DNA of 64,000 nt from Microbacterium sp. (GCF_017305435.1 NZ_JAFKIP010000002.1:186001-250000), one strand, 5' to 3'. Positions 53,510 to 63,742 are shown, counted from the first letter of the stretch. Numbers and translations are program-made. The notes: generated from the sequence alone by a model not told the origin.

Positions 53510-55126
53510 TTGAAGCGCAACAAGATCGCCCTCGCGGGCATCGCGCTGCTCGTCGCTGGAGGACTGGCCCTCGCGGGCTGCTCCAGCAGCGGCAGCGGCT
53601 CGCCGAGCGCATCGGGCGGCGACAGCACCGCCATCATCAAGACGAACGGCTCCGAGCCCGAGAACCCGCTGATCCCGACCAACACCAACGAGGTCGGCGG
53701 CGGCAAGATCCTGGACGAGATCTTCGCCGGGCTCGTCTACTACGACGCCAAGGGTGCGCCGCAGAACGACATGGCCGAATCGATCACCGTCGACGACGCG
53801 CAGAACCTCACGGTCAAGCTCAAGAAGGGCCAGAAGTTCACGGACGGCACCGAGGTGCAGGCCCACAACTTCATCGAGGCGTGGAACTACGGCGCGAAGC
53901 TGTCGAACGCGCAGCTCAACAGCTACTTCTTCGAGGACATCGAGGGCTTCAGCTACGACGAGGACTCCGAGCTCACCGGTCTGAAGGAAGTCGATGACTA
54001 CACCTTCACGATCGCGCTGAACAAGCCGGCATCCGACTTCGCGCTGCGCCTCGGCTACTCCGCGTTCTACCCGCTGCCCGACGCGGCGTTCGAGGACATG
54101 GACGCCTTCGGTCAGAACCCGATCGGCAACGGTCCCTACAAGATCGCCTCCGACGACGCGTGGCAGCACAACGTGCAGATCTCGCTCGTGAAGAACGACG
54201 ACTACCAGGGCGGCCGTGCAGCGCACAACGCGGGCCTGGACATCGTCTTCTACGCGACCCAGGATGCCGCCTACGCCGACCTGCTCTCGGGTGAGGTCGA
54301 CGTCATCGACGGTGTTCCCTCGTCGGCGCTCGCGACCTTCGAGTCGGAGCTCGGCGACCGCGCGGTCAACCAGCCCGCGGCCGTCTTCCAGTCCTTCACG
54401 ATCCCGTCGCGCCTCGCGCACTTCTCGGGTGAAGAGGGTCAGCTGCGTCGCCAGGCGCTGTCGATGTCGATCAACCGCGAGGAGATCACGAAGGTCGTCT
54501 TCAACGGCACGCGTACCCCCGCGAGCGACTTCACGTCGCCCGTCATCGACGGCTGGTCGGACAAGCTCGACGGCTCCGAGGTCCTCGCGTACAACCCCGA
54601 CGAGGCCAAGAAGCTGTGGGCCCAGGCCGACGCCATCTCGCCGTGGTCGGGCACGTTCCAGATCGCGTACAACTCCGACGGCGGCCACCAGACGTGGGTC
54701 GACGCGGTGACGAACTCGATCAAGAACACGCTGGGCATCGACGCGTCGGGCGCTCCGTACGCCGACTTCGCGTCGCTGCGCAAGGAGGTCACGGGTCGCA
54801 CGATCCAGACCGCCTTCCGCACCGGTTGGCAGGCCGACTACCCGGGTCTGTACAACTTCCTCGGCCCGCTGTACGCGACCAACGCCGGCTCCAACGACGG
54901 TGACTACTCGAACCCCGAGTTCGACCAGCTGCTGTCCGACGGCATCTCGGCGACCGACTCGGCGACCGCCAACGAGGACTTCCAGAAGGCTCAGTCGATC
55001 CTGCTGAAGGACCTCCCGGCGACGCCGCTGTGGTACTCGAACGTCACCGGTGGTTTCGCCGAGGGCGTGCAGAACGTCGAGTTCGGTTGGAACTCGGTGC
55101 CGCTGTACTACCTCATCACCAAGTAA
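53510..55126 (+). CDS. ABC transporter substrate-binding lipoprotein (peptide family 5), cluster 1
   Basis: The 538-residue protein begins with a lipoprotein signal (KRNKIALAGIALLVAGGLALAGC, lipidated Cys24) and a Ser/Gly linker. The family 5 binding fold follows, with DEIFAGLVYYDAKGAPQNDMAESITVDD, FTIALNKPASDFALRLGYSAFYPLP and IGNGPYKIASDDAW. It binds peptides or related solutes outside the cell and delivers them to the permeases behind it. The start is TTG 53510 with CAGGAGGAC ahead. Confidence 0.92.
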   Translation: MKRNKIALAGIALLVAGGLALAGCSSSGSGSPSASGGDSTAIIKTNGSEPENPLIPTNTNEVGGGKILDEIFAGLVYYDAKGAPQNDMAESITVDDAQNLTVKLKKGQKFTDGTEVQAHNFIEAWNYGAKLSNAQLNSYFFEDIEGFSYDEDSELTGLKEVDDYTFTIALNKPASDFALRLGYSAFYPLPDAAFEDMDAFGQNPIGNGPYKIASDDAWQHNVQISLVKNDDYQGGRAAHNAGLDIVFYATQDAAYADLLSGEVDVIDGVPSSALATFESELGDRAVNQPAAVFQSFTIPSRLAHFSGEEGQLRRQALSMSINREEITKVVFNGTRTPASDFTSPVIDGWSDKLDGSEVLAYNPDEAKKLWAQADAISPWSGTFQIAYNSDGGHQTWVDAVTNSIKNTLGIDASGAPYADFASLRKEVTGRTIQTAFRTGWQADYPGLYNFLGPLYATNAGSNDGDYSNPEFDQLLSDGISATDSATANEDFQKAQSILLKDLPATPLWYSNVTGGFAEGVQNVEFGWNSVPLYYLITK

Positions 55127-55146
55127 TCCGATCATCCTTTGATCAA

Positions 55147-55180
55147 CCGTGGGGCGGTGACACCAGTCACCGCCCCACGG
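55147..55180 (+). terminator. Strong hairpin between the binding protein and permease genes
   Basis: A perfect 15-bp stem (CCGTGGGGCGGTGAC and its complement) with a 4-nt loop follows the binding-protein stop by 20 bp. In importer operons such a hairpin usually stops or protects most transcripts, so more binding protein than permease is made. Confidence 0.8.
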
Positions 55181-55284
55181 TATGTCCATCTGGCTCTCGC
55201 GTCCGCGCCGTTTGCGCGGCACGATGCTTCTAGCGGGTTTTCGGCCGCGCCCGACGCGCCGCACCCCACATCTGAAGGAGAGGG

Positions 55285-56214
55285 ATGCTCGGTTACATCC
55301 TCAGACGCCTGTTGCAGGTGATCCCCGTGTTCTTCGGGGCCACTCTGCTCATCTACTTCATGGTCTTCGCACTGCCCGGAGACCCGATCATCGCCCTGTT
55401 CGGCGACAAGACCCCGAACCCCGCCGTCGTCGCGCAGCTGCGTGCGCAGTACCACCTCGACGAGCCGTTCTTCGTGCAGTACTTCTACTACATCACCGGC
55501 ATCTTCCAGGGGAACCTGGGCGTGACCTTCTCCGGCCAGTCCGTCAATGACGTGCTCGCCCGGACCCTCCCGGTCACGGGGCGCCTGGCCGTCATGGCGA
55601 TCGCGATCGAGTTCACTCTGGCGATCATCATCGGAACGATCTCGGCGCTGCGCAAGGGCAAGCTCTTCGACAACACGTCGCTCGTGGTCGCGCTGATCTT
55701 CGTCGCATTGCCGATCTTCGTCCTGAGCTTCCTCGCGCAGTACTTCCTCGCGATCCAGCTGGGCTGGTTCAAGCCGACGGTCGGCGCGCAGAACGACTGG
55801 GGCGACCTGTGGCTGCCGGCGATCGTCCTGGGACTCAGTCTCTACGCGACGAGCATGCGCCTCATGCGCTCGTCGGTCATCGACACGCTCAACCAGGACT
55901 GGGTGCGCACCGCGTACGGAAAGGGCATGTCGCGCTCGCGCGTCATCCCCGTCCACGTGCTGCGCAACTCCCTCATCCCCGTCATCACGAACTCCGCCAC
56001 GAACTTCGGCGTCCTGCTGGTCGGTGCGACCGTCACGGAGGGCATCTTCAATGTGCCCGGCGTCGGCAACACGCTCTTCCACGCCGTGCAGAAGCACGAA
56101 GGCCCGACGGTCGTCTCCTTCGTCACCGTGTTCGTGATCATCTATGTGCTCGTCAATCTGCTCGTGGACCTGCTCTACGGGCTGCTCGACCCGAGGATCC
56201 GCTATGTCAAGTGA
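55285..56214 (+). CDS. ABC transporter permease, DppB/OppB type, cluster 1
   Basis: The 309-residue inner-membrane protein has six transmembrane helices, with the conserved N-terminal MLGYILRRLLQVIPVFFGATLLIYFMV and the EAA-loop region YGKGMSRSRVIPVHVLRNSLIPVIT that contacts the ATPase. ATG 55285 has GAAGGAGAGGG ahead. Its 3' end overlaps the next permease by 11 nt. Confidence 0.94.
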   Translation: MLGYILRRLLQVIPVFFGATLLIYFMVFALPGDPIIALFGDKTPNPAVVAQLRAQYHLDEPFFVQYFYYITGIFQGNLGVTFSGQSVNDVLARTLPVTGRLAVMAIAIEFTLAIIIGTISALRKGKLFDNTSLVVALIFVALPIFVLSFLAQYFLAIQLGWFKPTVGAQNDWGDLWLPAIVLGLSLYATSMRLMRSSVIDTLNQDWVRTAYGKGMSRSRVIPVHVLRNSLIPVITNSATNFGVLLVGATVTEGIFNVPGVGNTLFHAVQKHEGPTVVSFVTVFVIIYVLVNLLVDLLYGLLDPRIRYVK

Positions 56215-57169
56215 TCTCAACGACCCCCGCGGTCCACTGGGGGTGGACCACTACGTCGCTCCCGCGACGACCTCGACCCTCGTCGTGGACGCCGTGCGTG
56301 TCGACGAGAAGCCGAGCAACCTCTGGCTCGACGCGTGGCGCGACCTCCGTCGCCGTCCCGTCTTCTGGATCAGCCTCGTCGTCGTCGCGATCGTCCTGCT
56401 GATGGCGATCTGGCCCACGCTGTTCACGCAGGTGGCGCCGAACAACGACTGCCAGCTCGCCAACAGCAACGGCGGACCCACAGACGGTCATCCGCTCGGG
56501 TTCACGTTCCTCGGCTGCGATGTGTGGGCCCGCATGGTGTGGGGTGCTCGCACGTCCCTCACGGTCGGCCTCCTCGCGACGATCATCGGCACCGTGATCG
56601 GTCTCGTGATGGGCGCGTTCGCCGGCTTCTACGGCGGCTGGCTCGACTCGCTGCTGTCCCGCATCGGCGACATCTTCTTCTCGATCCCCTACATCCTCGC
56701 GGCGATCGTCGTGATGAGCGTCTTCTCGGCCAACCGCAACGTGTTCACGCTCGCGTTCGCGATCGGCGGTTTCGCATGGGCATCCACCGCCCGTGTCGTC
56801 CGCGCCGAAGTGCTGCGGGTGCGGCAGGCGGACTTCGTCACGGCCTCTCGTGCGCTCGGCAAGTCCCGCTTCGGGACACTGGTCTCGCACGTCGTCCCGA
56901 ACGCCATCGCGCCGCTGCTCGTCATCACGACGATCTCGCTCGCGGCGGCGATCGTGGCCGAAGCGACGCTCGCGTTCCTCGGCGTCGGCCTCGGCAGCGA
57001 CGTCATGTCGTGGGGCAATGACATCAGCCAGGCGCAGCAGTCGCTGCGGGTGGCGCCGATGGCGCTCATCTACCCGTCGATCATCCTGACGGTCACGGTG
57101 CTGGCCTTCATCCTTCTGGGCGAGCTCATCCGCGACGCCCTCGACCCGAGAGCGAGGGCCCGCCGATGA
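56204..57169 (+). CDS. ABC transporter permease, DppC/OppC type, cluster 1
   Basis: The 321-residue permease has an N-terminal cytoplasmic segment of about 45 residues, six transmembrane helices, an outside loop with two cysteines (NNDCQLAN and FLGCDVW) and the EAA loop ASRALGKSRFGTLVSHVVPNAIAPLLV. ATG 56204 (MSSDLNDP) lies within the end of the DppB-type gene; its own end overlaps the ATPase gene by 4 nt. Confidence 0.94.
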   Translation: MSSDLNDPRGPLGVDHYVAPATTSTLVVDAVRVDEKPSNLWLDAWRDLRRRPVFWISLVVVAIVLLMAIWPTLFTQVAPNNDCQLANSNGGPTDGHPLGFTFLGCDVWARMVWGARTSLTVGLLATIIGTVIGLVMGAFAGFYGGWLDSLLSRIGDIFFSIPYILAAIVVMSVFSANRNVFTLAFAIGGFAWASTARVVRAEVLRVRQADFVTASRALGKSRFGTLVSHVVPNAIAPLLVITTISLAAAIVAEATLAFLGVGLGSDVMSWGNDISQAQQSLRVAPMALIYPSIILTVTVLAFILLGELIRDALDPRARARR

Positions 57170-58848
57170 ACGCGACCTCACGCGAACCCCTGCTGAGCGT
57201 GCGCGACCTGCGCGTCGCGTTCGAATCGCAGTCGGGCAGCCGCGAAGTGCTGCACGGCGTCAGCTTCGACATCTTCCCCGGCGAGACCATCGCCATCGTG
57301 GGGGAGTCGGGGTCGGGCAAGTCCACCACGGCATCCGCCCTCATCCAGCTGCTGCCGGGGACGGGCCATGTCACCTCGGGGACCATCATGCTCGGCGCGG
57401 AGGATCTCACCCTCTACAACCGGGCGCAGATGGAGGACATCCGCGGGCGCGAGATCGGCTACGTGCCCCAGGACCCGATGTCGAACCTCAACCCCGTGTG
57501 GTCGATCGGCTTCCAGGTGAAGGAGGCCGTGCGGGCCAACGGCATCGCGTCCGGCAAGAAGGAGATCGAGGCGCGGGCGATCGAGGTGCTCAAGCAGGCG
57601 GGTCTGGCGGATGCCGACAAGCGCATGCACCAGTACCCGCACCAGTTCTCCGGCGGTATGCGTCAGCGCGCCCTCATCGGCATCGGTCTTGCGGCCGACC
57701 CGAAGCTGCTGATCGCCGATGAGCCGACCTCGGCTCTCGACGTGACGGTGCAGCGGGTCATCCTCGACCACATGGCGAGCCTCACGCGGGAGAAGGGCAC
57801 CTCGGTGCTCCTCATCACGCACGACCTCGGTCTCGCGGCCGAGCGCGCGGAACGGATCATCGTCATGAAGGACGGCGAGATCGTCGAGGCGGGGCCGAGC
57901 CGGCTCATCCTCGAGAACCCGCAGCACCCGTATACGCAGCGTCTCGTCGCGGCGGCCCCGTCGATCGCGTCGCAGCGCATCCAGGCCGTCGTCGAGGACC
58001 GTGGCGTGCAGACGGCGTCCGAGATCGCCGACGCGGCCCCGACGCTGCGCGTGCGCGACCTGACGAAGGACTACAAGATCCGTCAGGGCAGCTTCCGCAG
58101 CGAACCGTTCCGTGCCGTGGATGCCGTGTCGTTCGACATCCCGCGCGGCAAGACGCTCGCCCTCGTCGGCGAGTCGGGATCGGGCAAGTCGACCGTCGCG
58201 AAGATGGTGCTCAAGCTCGAGGACCCGACCTCCGGCGCGATCGAGGTCGACGGTGTCGACACGGCGAAGCTCTCCCGCAAGGAGATCTTCGCGCTGCGTC
58301 GCCGCATGCAGCCGGTCTTCCAGGACCCGTACGGCTCGCTCGACCCGCTGCGGAACATCGAGAACACGATCGCCGAGCCCCTCGAGATCCACAAGGTCGG
58401 CACGGCGGCCTCGCGTCGTGAGCGCGTGCGCGAGCTGCTCGACCAGGTGTCGCTCCCGCAGGGCCTCGCCTCGCGCTACGCGAACGAGCTGTCCGGCGGG
58501 CAGCGCCAGCGCGTCGCGATCGCGCGGGCCCTCGCGCTCAAGCCCGACATCGTCGTGCTCGACGAGGCGGTGTCTGCGCTCGACGTGCTGGTGCAGGACC
58601 AGATCCTGAAGCTCCTCGCGGACCTGCAGTCGGAGCTCGGTCTCACGTACCTGTTCATCACGCACGACCTCGCCGTCGTCCGCGTGGTGGCCGACCTCGT
58701 CTGCGTCATGGAGCGCGGCAAGCTCGTCGAGCAGGGGAGCGTCGACGAGATCTTCGCGAACCCCGCGCAGGAGTACACGAGGCGCCTGCTAGACGCCATC
58801 CCCGGAGCGAGCATCACTCTCGGCGGAGGCGGAACGGGCGGCTTCTGA
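57166..58848 (+). CDS. Fused dipeptide ABC ATPase (DppD-DppF), cluster 1
   Basis: The 560-residue protein carries two ATPase domains in one chain. The first has Walker A GESGSGKSTTA, signature FSGGMRQRALIGIGLA and Walker B LLIADEPTSALD. The second has Walker A GESGSGKSTVAK, signature LSGGQRQRVAIARALA and Walker B IVVLDEAVSALD. It powers the DppB/DppC-type pair in front. Fusion of DppD and DppF is common in actinobacteria. Confidence 0.94.
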   Translation: MNATSREPLLSVRDLRVAFESQSGSREVLHGVSFDIFPGETIAIVGESGSGKSTTASALIQLLPGTGHVTSGTIMLGAEDLTLYNRAQMEDIRGREIGYVPQDPMSNLNPVWSIGFQVKEAVRANGIASGKKEIEARAIEVLKQAGLADADKRMHQYPHQFSGGMRQRALIGIGLAADPKLLIADEPTSALDVTVQRVILDHMASLTREKGTSVLLITHDLGLAAERAERIIVMKDGEIVEAGPSRLILENPQHPYTQRLVAAAPSIASQRIQAVVEDRGVQTASEIADAAPTLRVRDLTKDYKIRQGSFRSEPFRAVDAVSFDIPRGKTLALVGESGSGKSTVAKMVLKLEDPTSGAIEVDGVDTAKLSRKEIFALRRRMQPVFQDPYGSLDPLRNIENTIAEPLEIHKVGTAASRRERVRELLDQVSLPQGLASRYANELSGGQRQRVAIARALALKPDIVVLDEAVSALDVLVQDQILKLLADLQSELGLTYLFITHDLAVVRVVADLVCVMERGKLVEQGSVDEIFANPAQEYTRRLLDAIPGASITLGGGGTGGF

Positions 58849-58850
58849 GC

Positions 58851-59426
58851 GTGCGCTTCGCTCAGCCCCGCCCGGGCGCGCCCGCTCGCCGGGTCCTGCG
58901 GCCCACGTCGGGCACGGTCATCCTGATCGTGTCCGGCGTGGTCGCGCTGTGGCTGCTGGTGGATGCCGCGGTGCGCGCAGGCGGTCTGGAGATGCTGCGC
59001 CTCGCCCCGTGGATACTGCTGGCCGTCTGGGGCGTCTACGTCGCCCTGTATTCGCCGCACGTCGCCTACGACCGGGACGGCGTGCTCGTACAGAACTATC
59101 TGCGGCGTACATGGATCCCGTGGTCGCGCGTCGCCGACATCGACATGCGCTGGCAGCTGCAGTTCGCGCTCACCGGTGGCACGACGGTCGTCGCCTACGG
59201 CGGCCCCGTCGCGGGTCGCCCCGGGAGAGCCGCGCGGGCTGCCCGCGATGCGGGTCGCGTGCCCGCGTGGATGCGTGACGTCGGCGACCTCCGGGATGCC
59301 TGGCAGGCGTCCGATTCCGCCGCGTCCGGCACCGGTGCGCTGACCCGTTCCTGGGACGTTCCGGGCCTTCTCGCCTTCGGCGTGCTCGTGGTCGCCGCTG
59401 CGGCATCCGCGCTGAGTGTCGCCTGA
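58851..59426 (+). CDS. PH domain membrane protein
   Basis: The 191-residue protein has two transmembrane helices near the N-terminus (about 20-40, 48-68), a bacterial PH-like segment (YDRDGVLVQNYLRRTWIPWSRVADIDMRWQLQFALTGGTTVVAYG, about 72-120) and a third helix at the C-terminus. It starts 2 bp after the ATPase stop, so it is co-transcribed with importer cluster 1. Its role there is unknown. Confidence 0.75.
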   Translation: MRFAQPRPGAPARRVLRPTSGTVILIVSGVVALWLLVDAAVRAGGLEMLRLAPWILLAVWGVYVALYSPHVAYDRDGVLVQNYLRRTWIPWSRVADIDMRWQLQFALTGGTTVVAYGGPVAGRPGRAARAARDAGRVPAWMRDVGDLRDAWQASDSAASGTGALTRSWDVPGLLAFGVLVVAAAASALSVA

Positions 59427-59471
59427 CAATCGCGCAGGTTGTCAACTATCCACCGGGTGAGAGTGGGCATT

Positions 59472-59499
59472 TTGCGTGAGTGTGACGGAATGTTACGGT
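59472..59499 (+). promoter_or_regulatory. Promoter of peptide ABC cluster 2
   Basis: TTGCGT (59472-59477) and TACGGT (59494-59499) are separated by 16 bp in the 216-bp gap before the second permease set. The leader would be about 135 nt. A second -10-like TAAGGT lies near 59545. Confidence 0.5.
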
Positions 59500-59642
59500 C
59501 ATGCAAAGAGTCCCGGCCAATGACGGCCGCGGAGCGATCGGCGAGTTAAGGTCTATGAACCGAAGGTCGCCTGAGTCGCCCTCGATGAAAGAACAATGAT
59601 GATCCATCACTCCGCTCCGACCGTCGCCGTGAGCCCGCTTCG

Positions 59643-60626
59643 ATGACGCTCTACGTCATCCGGCGCTTCCTGAACTACGCGATTCTGAGCCTGATCGCGA
59701 CGTGCATGGCGTACGTCCTGGCCAGCATCGCCCTCGACCCGGCCGCGCGCTTCTACGGCATCAACCCCCGGCCGCCGCAGTCCTCGATCGATGCGTCGCT
59801 GAACGCGATGGGTGTGAACCCGGACGTGCCGATCATCGTGCGCCTGTGGAACTGGCTCGTGGGGCTGTTCACCCAGTTCTCGATGGGCACGACCGTCGGC
59901 GGCGCCCAGGTGACGGCCGAGATCGCGGCACGATCGGGCGCGAGCCTGCGGCTCCTGCTCATCGGCTCCCTCCTCGGCGCCATCATCGGCGTGCTCCTGG
60001 GGGTCTGGGGCGCCGTGCGCCAGTACCGCGCGAGCGACCAGATCGTGACGTACGCGTCGTTCGTCGTCATCGCGACGCCGACCTTCGTCATCGGCGTGCT
60101 GCTCATGATCCTCGCGACGCAGTTCAACAACCTCGTCGGGTCCCAAGTGATCACCTTCACGGGCGAGTACACCGCCGGCATCACCGGAAGCTGGTGGGAT
60201 CTGGCCCTCGACCGCGCCGTCCACCTGCTGCTGCCGACCATCGCCCTCGCGATGATCGGCGCGGCGGGGTTCTCGCGCTATCAGCGCAACGTCATGCTCG
60301 ATGTGCTCGGGGCCGACTACATCCGCACGGCGCGTGCGAAGGGGCTGCCCCGCACGAAGGCGCTGTTCCGTCACGGCGTGCGCCTTGCGCTCATCCCGAT
60401 GTCGACCTTCTTCGCGTACAGCTTCGGCACCCTCATCGCCGGCTCCGCGATGCTCGAGATCGTCTTCAGCTGGCGAGGCATGGGTCAGTTCCAGATCGAG
60501 GCGATCCAGAAGAACGACATCAACGCCGTCGCCGGCTCCGCCCTCTTCGTGGCCGTCCTCTACCTCATCGCGTCGACGCTGTCCGAAGTGCTCTACGCCG
60601 CACTCGACCCGAGAGTGAGGAACTGA
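59643..60626 (+). CDS. ABC transporter permease, DppB/OppB type, cluster 2
   Basis: The 327-residue permease has six transmembrane helices with MTLYVIRRFLNYAILSLIATCMAYVLASI at the N-terminus and the EAA loop ARAKGLPRTKALFRHGVRLALIPMSTFF. It shares only general family similarity with the cluster 1 permease, so this is not a recent duplication. ATG 59643 lies in a region with a poor ribosome binding site. Confidence 0.93.
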   Translation: MTLYVIRRFLNYAILSLIATCMAYVLASIALDPAARFYGINPRPPQSSIDASLNAMGVNPDVPIIVRLWNWLVGLFTQFSMGTTVGGAQVTAEIAARSGASLRLLLIGSLLGAIIGVLLGVWGAVRQYRASDQIVTYASFVVIATPTFVIGVLLMILATQFNNLVGSQVITFTGEYTAGITGSWWDLALDRAVHLLLPTIALAMIGAAGFSRYQRNVMLDVLGADYIRTARAKGLPRTKALFRHGVRLALIPMSTFFAYSFGTLIAGSAMLEIVFSWRGMGQFQIEAIQKNDINAVAGSALFVAVLYLIASTLSEVLYAALDPRVRN

Positions 60627-60627
60627 C

Positions 60628-61554
60628 ATGTCGGTCATGCAGGAGAAGGCGATGGAGGGCACGCTCGACGCCGTCAGCGACGTCACCAAGACGCGCCGAC
60701 CGCTGTCGCGCTCGGGTCTCGTCTGGCAGCGTCTGAAGCGGATGCCACGGTTCTGGATCGGCGCGTCGATCGTGGGACTGATCATCGTGTGGGCCTTCAT
60801 CGGGCCGGTCGTCTACCCGTGGTCGATCACCGACCGCGATGTCTTGAACATGGGCATGGGCCCGACCATGATCCATTGGTTCGGCACCAACTCGATCGGT
60901 CAGGACATCTACGCCCAGACGCTCGCGGGCCTGCAGAAGTCGCTCATCATCGGCCTGGTGGCCGGGCCCACGGCGACCGTCATCGCTGCTGTCGTCGGTT
61001 CGGCGTCGGGCTACATCGGCGGGTGGTTCGACCGCGTCGTGCAGTGGATCATCCTGCTGCTGCTCGTCATCCCCGCCTTCTTCCTGTTCATCCTGCTGAG
61101 CCCCCTCATCAAGGGCCTGTCCTGGGTCGTGCTGATGTTCTACATCGCGCTGTTCAGCTGGATGATCATGGCCCAGGTCGTCAGGTCGCAGACGCGATCG
61201 CTGCGTAACCGCGACTTCGTGCGGGCGGCGCGCTACATGGGGATGCCGACGCGCACGATCCTCAGCCGCCACATCATCCCGAACATGGCGTCGCTCCTCA
61301 TCATCGACGCGACGCTCGGCGTCGTCTCCGCGATCATGGCGGAGACGTCGCTGAGCTACTTCGGCTTCGGCATCCAGAAGCCGGACGTCTCGCTGGGCAC
61401 GCTCCTGTCCGACGGCACGGCGGCGGCGGTGACGAGGCCGTGGCTGTTCGTGTTCCCCGCCTTCGTCCTCATCATCCTGCTCTTCGCGATCAGCCTCGTC
61501 GGCGACGCCCTGCGCGATGCGATCGACCCGACCTCTGGAATGAACCGTGACTGA
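60628..61554 (+). CDS. ABC transporter permease, DppC/OppC type, cluster 2
   Basis: The 308-residue permease has a cytoplasmic N-terminus and six transmembrane helices, with the EAA loop AARYMGMPTRTILSRHIIPNMASLLI and the typical ending YFGFGIQKPDVSLGTLLSDG. It begins 1 bp after the previous stop and overlaps the ATPase gene by 8 nt. Confidence 0.93.
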   Translation: MSVMQEKAMEGTLDAVSDVTKTRRPLSRSGLVWQRLKRMPRFWIGASIVGLIIVWAFIGPVVYPWSITDRDVLNMGMGPTMIHWFGTNSIGQDIYAQTLAGLQKSLIIGLVAGPTATVIAAVVGSASGYIGGWFDRVVQWIILLLLVIPAFFLFILLSPLIKGLSWVVLMFYIALFSWMIMAQVVRSQTRSLRNRDFVRAARYMGMPTRTILSRHIIPNMASLLIIDATLGVVSAIMAETSLSYFGFGIQKPDVSLGTLLSDGTAAAVTRPWLFVFPAFVLIILLFAISLVGDALRDAIDPTSGMNRD

Positions 61555-63676
61555 CACCCTCCTTCAGACGCCCCGCGGACGCACCGGCGCGCCCCTGCTG
61601 TCGGTGCGGGATCTCAGCGTCACGTTCCCGCAGCGCGAGGGGAACGCCGTGCAGGCCGTCCGCGGCATCTCGTACGACGTCTACCCCGGGGAGTTCCTCG
61701 GGATCGTGGGGGAGTCAGGCTCGGGGAAGTCCGTGTCGTCCCTCGCAGTCATGGGACTGCTGCCCTCGACCGCGCAGATCACCGGCACGATCGAGTTCGA
61801 GGGTCGGTCGCTCCTCAGCCTCGACGACAACCGGCTCTCGAGGATCCGCGGCAAGGAGCTCGCGATGGTCTTCCAGGACCCGCTGTCGGCCCTGACACCC
61901 GTATACACGGTCGGCGACCAGATCTCCGAGGCATTGCGTCTGCACGACTCGCGCCTGTCCGCGGGCGCCGCAGCCGCGCGCGCCGTCGAACTGCTGAAGA
62001 TCGTCGGCATCCCGGATGCCGAGCGCCGCGCGAAGGCATTCCCGCACGAGTACTCCGGCGGCATGCGCCAGCGCGCCATGATTGCGATGGCCATCGCCAA
62101 CGACCCGAAGGTCATCCTCGCCGACGAGCCGACGACGGCGCTCGACGTCACGATCCAGGCGCAGATCCTCGAGGTGCTCGAGAAGGCGAAGGAGATCACC
62201 GGCGCGTCGATCGTCCTCATCACGCACGACCTCGGCGTCGTGGCCGGTCACGCCGATCGTGTCGGCGTGATGTACGCGGGCAAGCTCGTCGAGATGGGCA
62301 CGACCGAAGAGGTCTTCATGGCGCCGCAGATGCCGTACTCGATCGGTCTGCTGCGCTCGGTGCCGAACATGCTCACGGCGGGGACGCAGCGGCTCGTGCC
62401 GCTCGAGGGCCGGCCGCCGTCTCTCGCGAACCTGCCTCAGGGGTGCCCCTTCGCGGCGCGCTGCCCGATCGCGATCGACGCGTGCCGAGAGGTCGAGCCG
62501 TCGCTCGTGGCGCACGACCCGGCCGCGCCCGCGCACGTCTCGGCATGCATCCGCGCGGGCGAGATCGTTGACGGTGAGCTCATCCGCGCCGAGGTGTTCC
62601 CCCGGCCGGACGCGATGCCGGCGGACGAGCGCGCGGAGACCGGCGCCGAGCCCGTGCTCGATGTCGACGGGCTCAAGCGGCACTTCCCGCTCATGCGTGG
62701 ATCCGTCTTCCCCCGGCGGGTGGGCACCGTGCGCGCGGTCGACGGCGTGTCCTTCACGCTGCGCCCGGGCCGGACGCTCGGCCTCGTCGGCGAGTCGGGC
62801 TGCGGAAAGACAACCACGATCCTCGAGGTCATGGAGATGACGGCGCCGCAGCACGGCTCTATCACGATCGAGGGCGTGGATGTCGCGACCGCCTCGAAGA
62901 AGCAGCTCAAGAAGCTGCGTCGTGACGTGCAGATCGTCTTCCAGGACCCGATGGGCGCGATCGATCCGCGCCTGCCGGTCGGCGAGGTCATCACCGAACC
63001 CCTCTGGGTGCAGGGCGTGCCGAAGGCCGAGCGCGATCAGCGCGTGACCGAGCTGCTCGAGCTCGTCGGTCTCGACCCGGCGATGGCCGACCGCTATCCG
63101 CACGAGTTCTCCGGCGGCCAGCGTCAGCGCATCGGCATCGCCCGCGCGCTGTCGACGAACCCCGCCGTCCTGATCCTCGACGAGCCCGTCTCGGCGCTCG
63201 ATGTCTCGATCCAGGCGGGTGTCATCAATCTGCTCGAAGACCTCCGCGAGCGACTCGGACTCTCCTACCTCTTCGTCGCGCACGACCTCGCCGTCGTCCG
63301 GCAGATCGCCGACGACGTCGCGGTGATGTACCTCGGGGCGATCGTCGAGCAGGGACCGATCGCCGACGTGTTCGAGAACCCGCGGCATCCGTACACGAAG
63401 GCGCTGATCTCCGCCGCCCCCATCCCCGACCCGCGGATCGAGCGCGGCAGGACGCGCATCCTCCTCAACGGCGACCTGCCGAGCCCCACGCAGGAGATCA
63501 CCGGATGCCGCTTCCGCACCCGGTGCCCGCTCTACGCCCTCCTCGACGAGGGCGCGCAGGAGCTGTGCCGGGCCTCGGACCCTCCGCTCACGGCGCACGG
63601 GCGCACCCGCGTCGCCTGCCACCACGCGGATCGCTCCGCGCTCGTGGACGACGCGGCGCTGCAGGCGGCGTCGTGA
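61547..63676 (+). CDS. Fused oligopeptide ABC ATPase (OppD-OppF), cluster 2
   Basis: The 709-residue protein has two ATPase domains (Walker A GESGSGKSVSS and GESGCGKTTT; signatures YSGGMRQRAMIAMAIA and FSGGQRQRIGIARALS). Each is followed by an oligopeptide C-terminal domain with a cysteine cluster (GCPFAARCPIAIDAC and GCRFRTRCPLYALLDEGAQELC). These tails, seen in OppD/OppF, can bind an iron-sulfur cluster, and are missing from the cluster 1 ATPase. The start is GTG 61547. Confidence 0.94.
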   Translation: MTDTLLQTPRGRTGAPLLSVRDLSVTFPQREGNAVQAVRGISYDVYPGEFLGIVGESGSGKSVSSLAVMGLLPSTAQITGTIEFEGRSLLSLDDNRLSRIRGKELAMVFQDPLSALTPVYTVGDQISEALRLHDSRLSAGAAAARAVELLKIVGIPDAERRAKAFPHEYSGGMRQRAMIAMAIANDPKVILADEPTTALDVTIQAQILEVLEKAKEITGASIVLITHDLGVVAGHADRVGVMYAGKLVEMGTTEEVFMAPQMPYSIGLLRSVPNMLTAGTQRLVPLEGRPPSLANLPQGCPFAARCPIAIDACREVEPSLVAHDPAAPAHVSACIRAGEIVDGELIRAEVFPRPDAMPADERAETGAEPVLDVDGLKRHFPLMRGSVFPRRVGTVRAVDGVSFTLRPGRTLGLVGESGCGKTTTILEVMEMTAPQHGSITIEGVDVATASKKQLKKLRRDVQIVFQDPMGAIDPRLPVGEVITEPLWVQGVPKAERDQRVTELLELVGLDPAMADRYPHEFSGGQRQRIGIARALSTNPAVLILDEPVSALDVSIQAGVINLLEDLRERLGLSYLFVAHDLAVVRQIADDVAVMYLGAIVEQGPIADVFENPRHPYTKALISAAPIPDPRIERGRTRILLNGDLPSPTQEITGCRFRTRCPLYALLDEGAQELCRASDPPLTAHGRTRVACHHADRSALVDDAALQAAS

Positions 63677-63742
63677 CAAGAACCCCCGGACGGCGGCACC
63701 ACGCCGATCGGGTCCCCAGAAGGTAATGAGAGGAAAGATCAC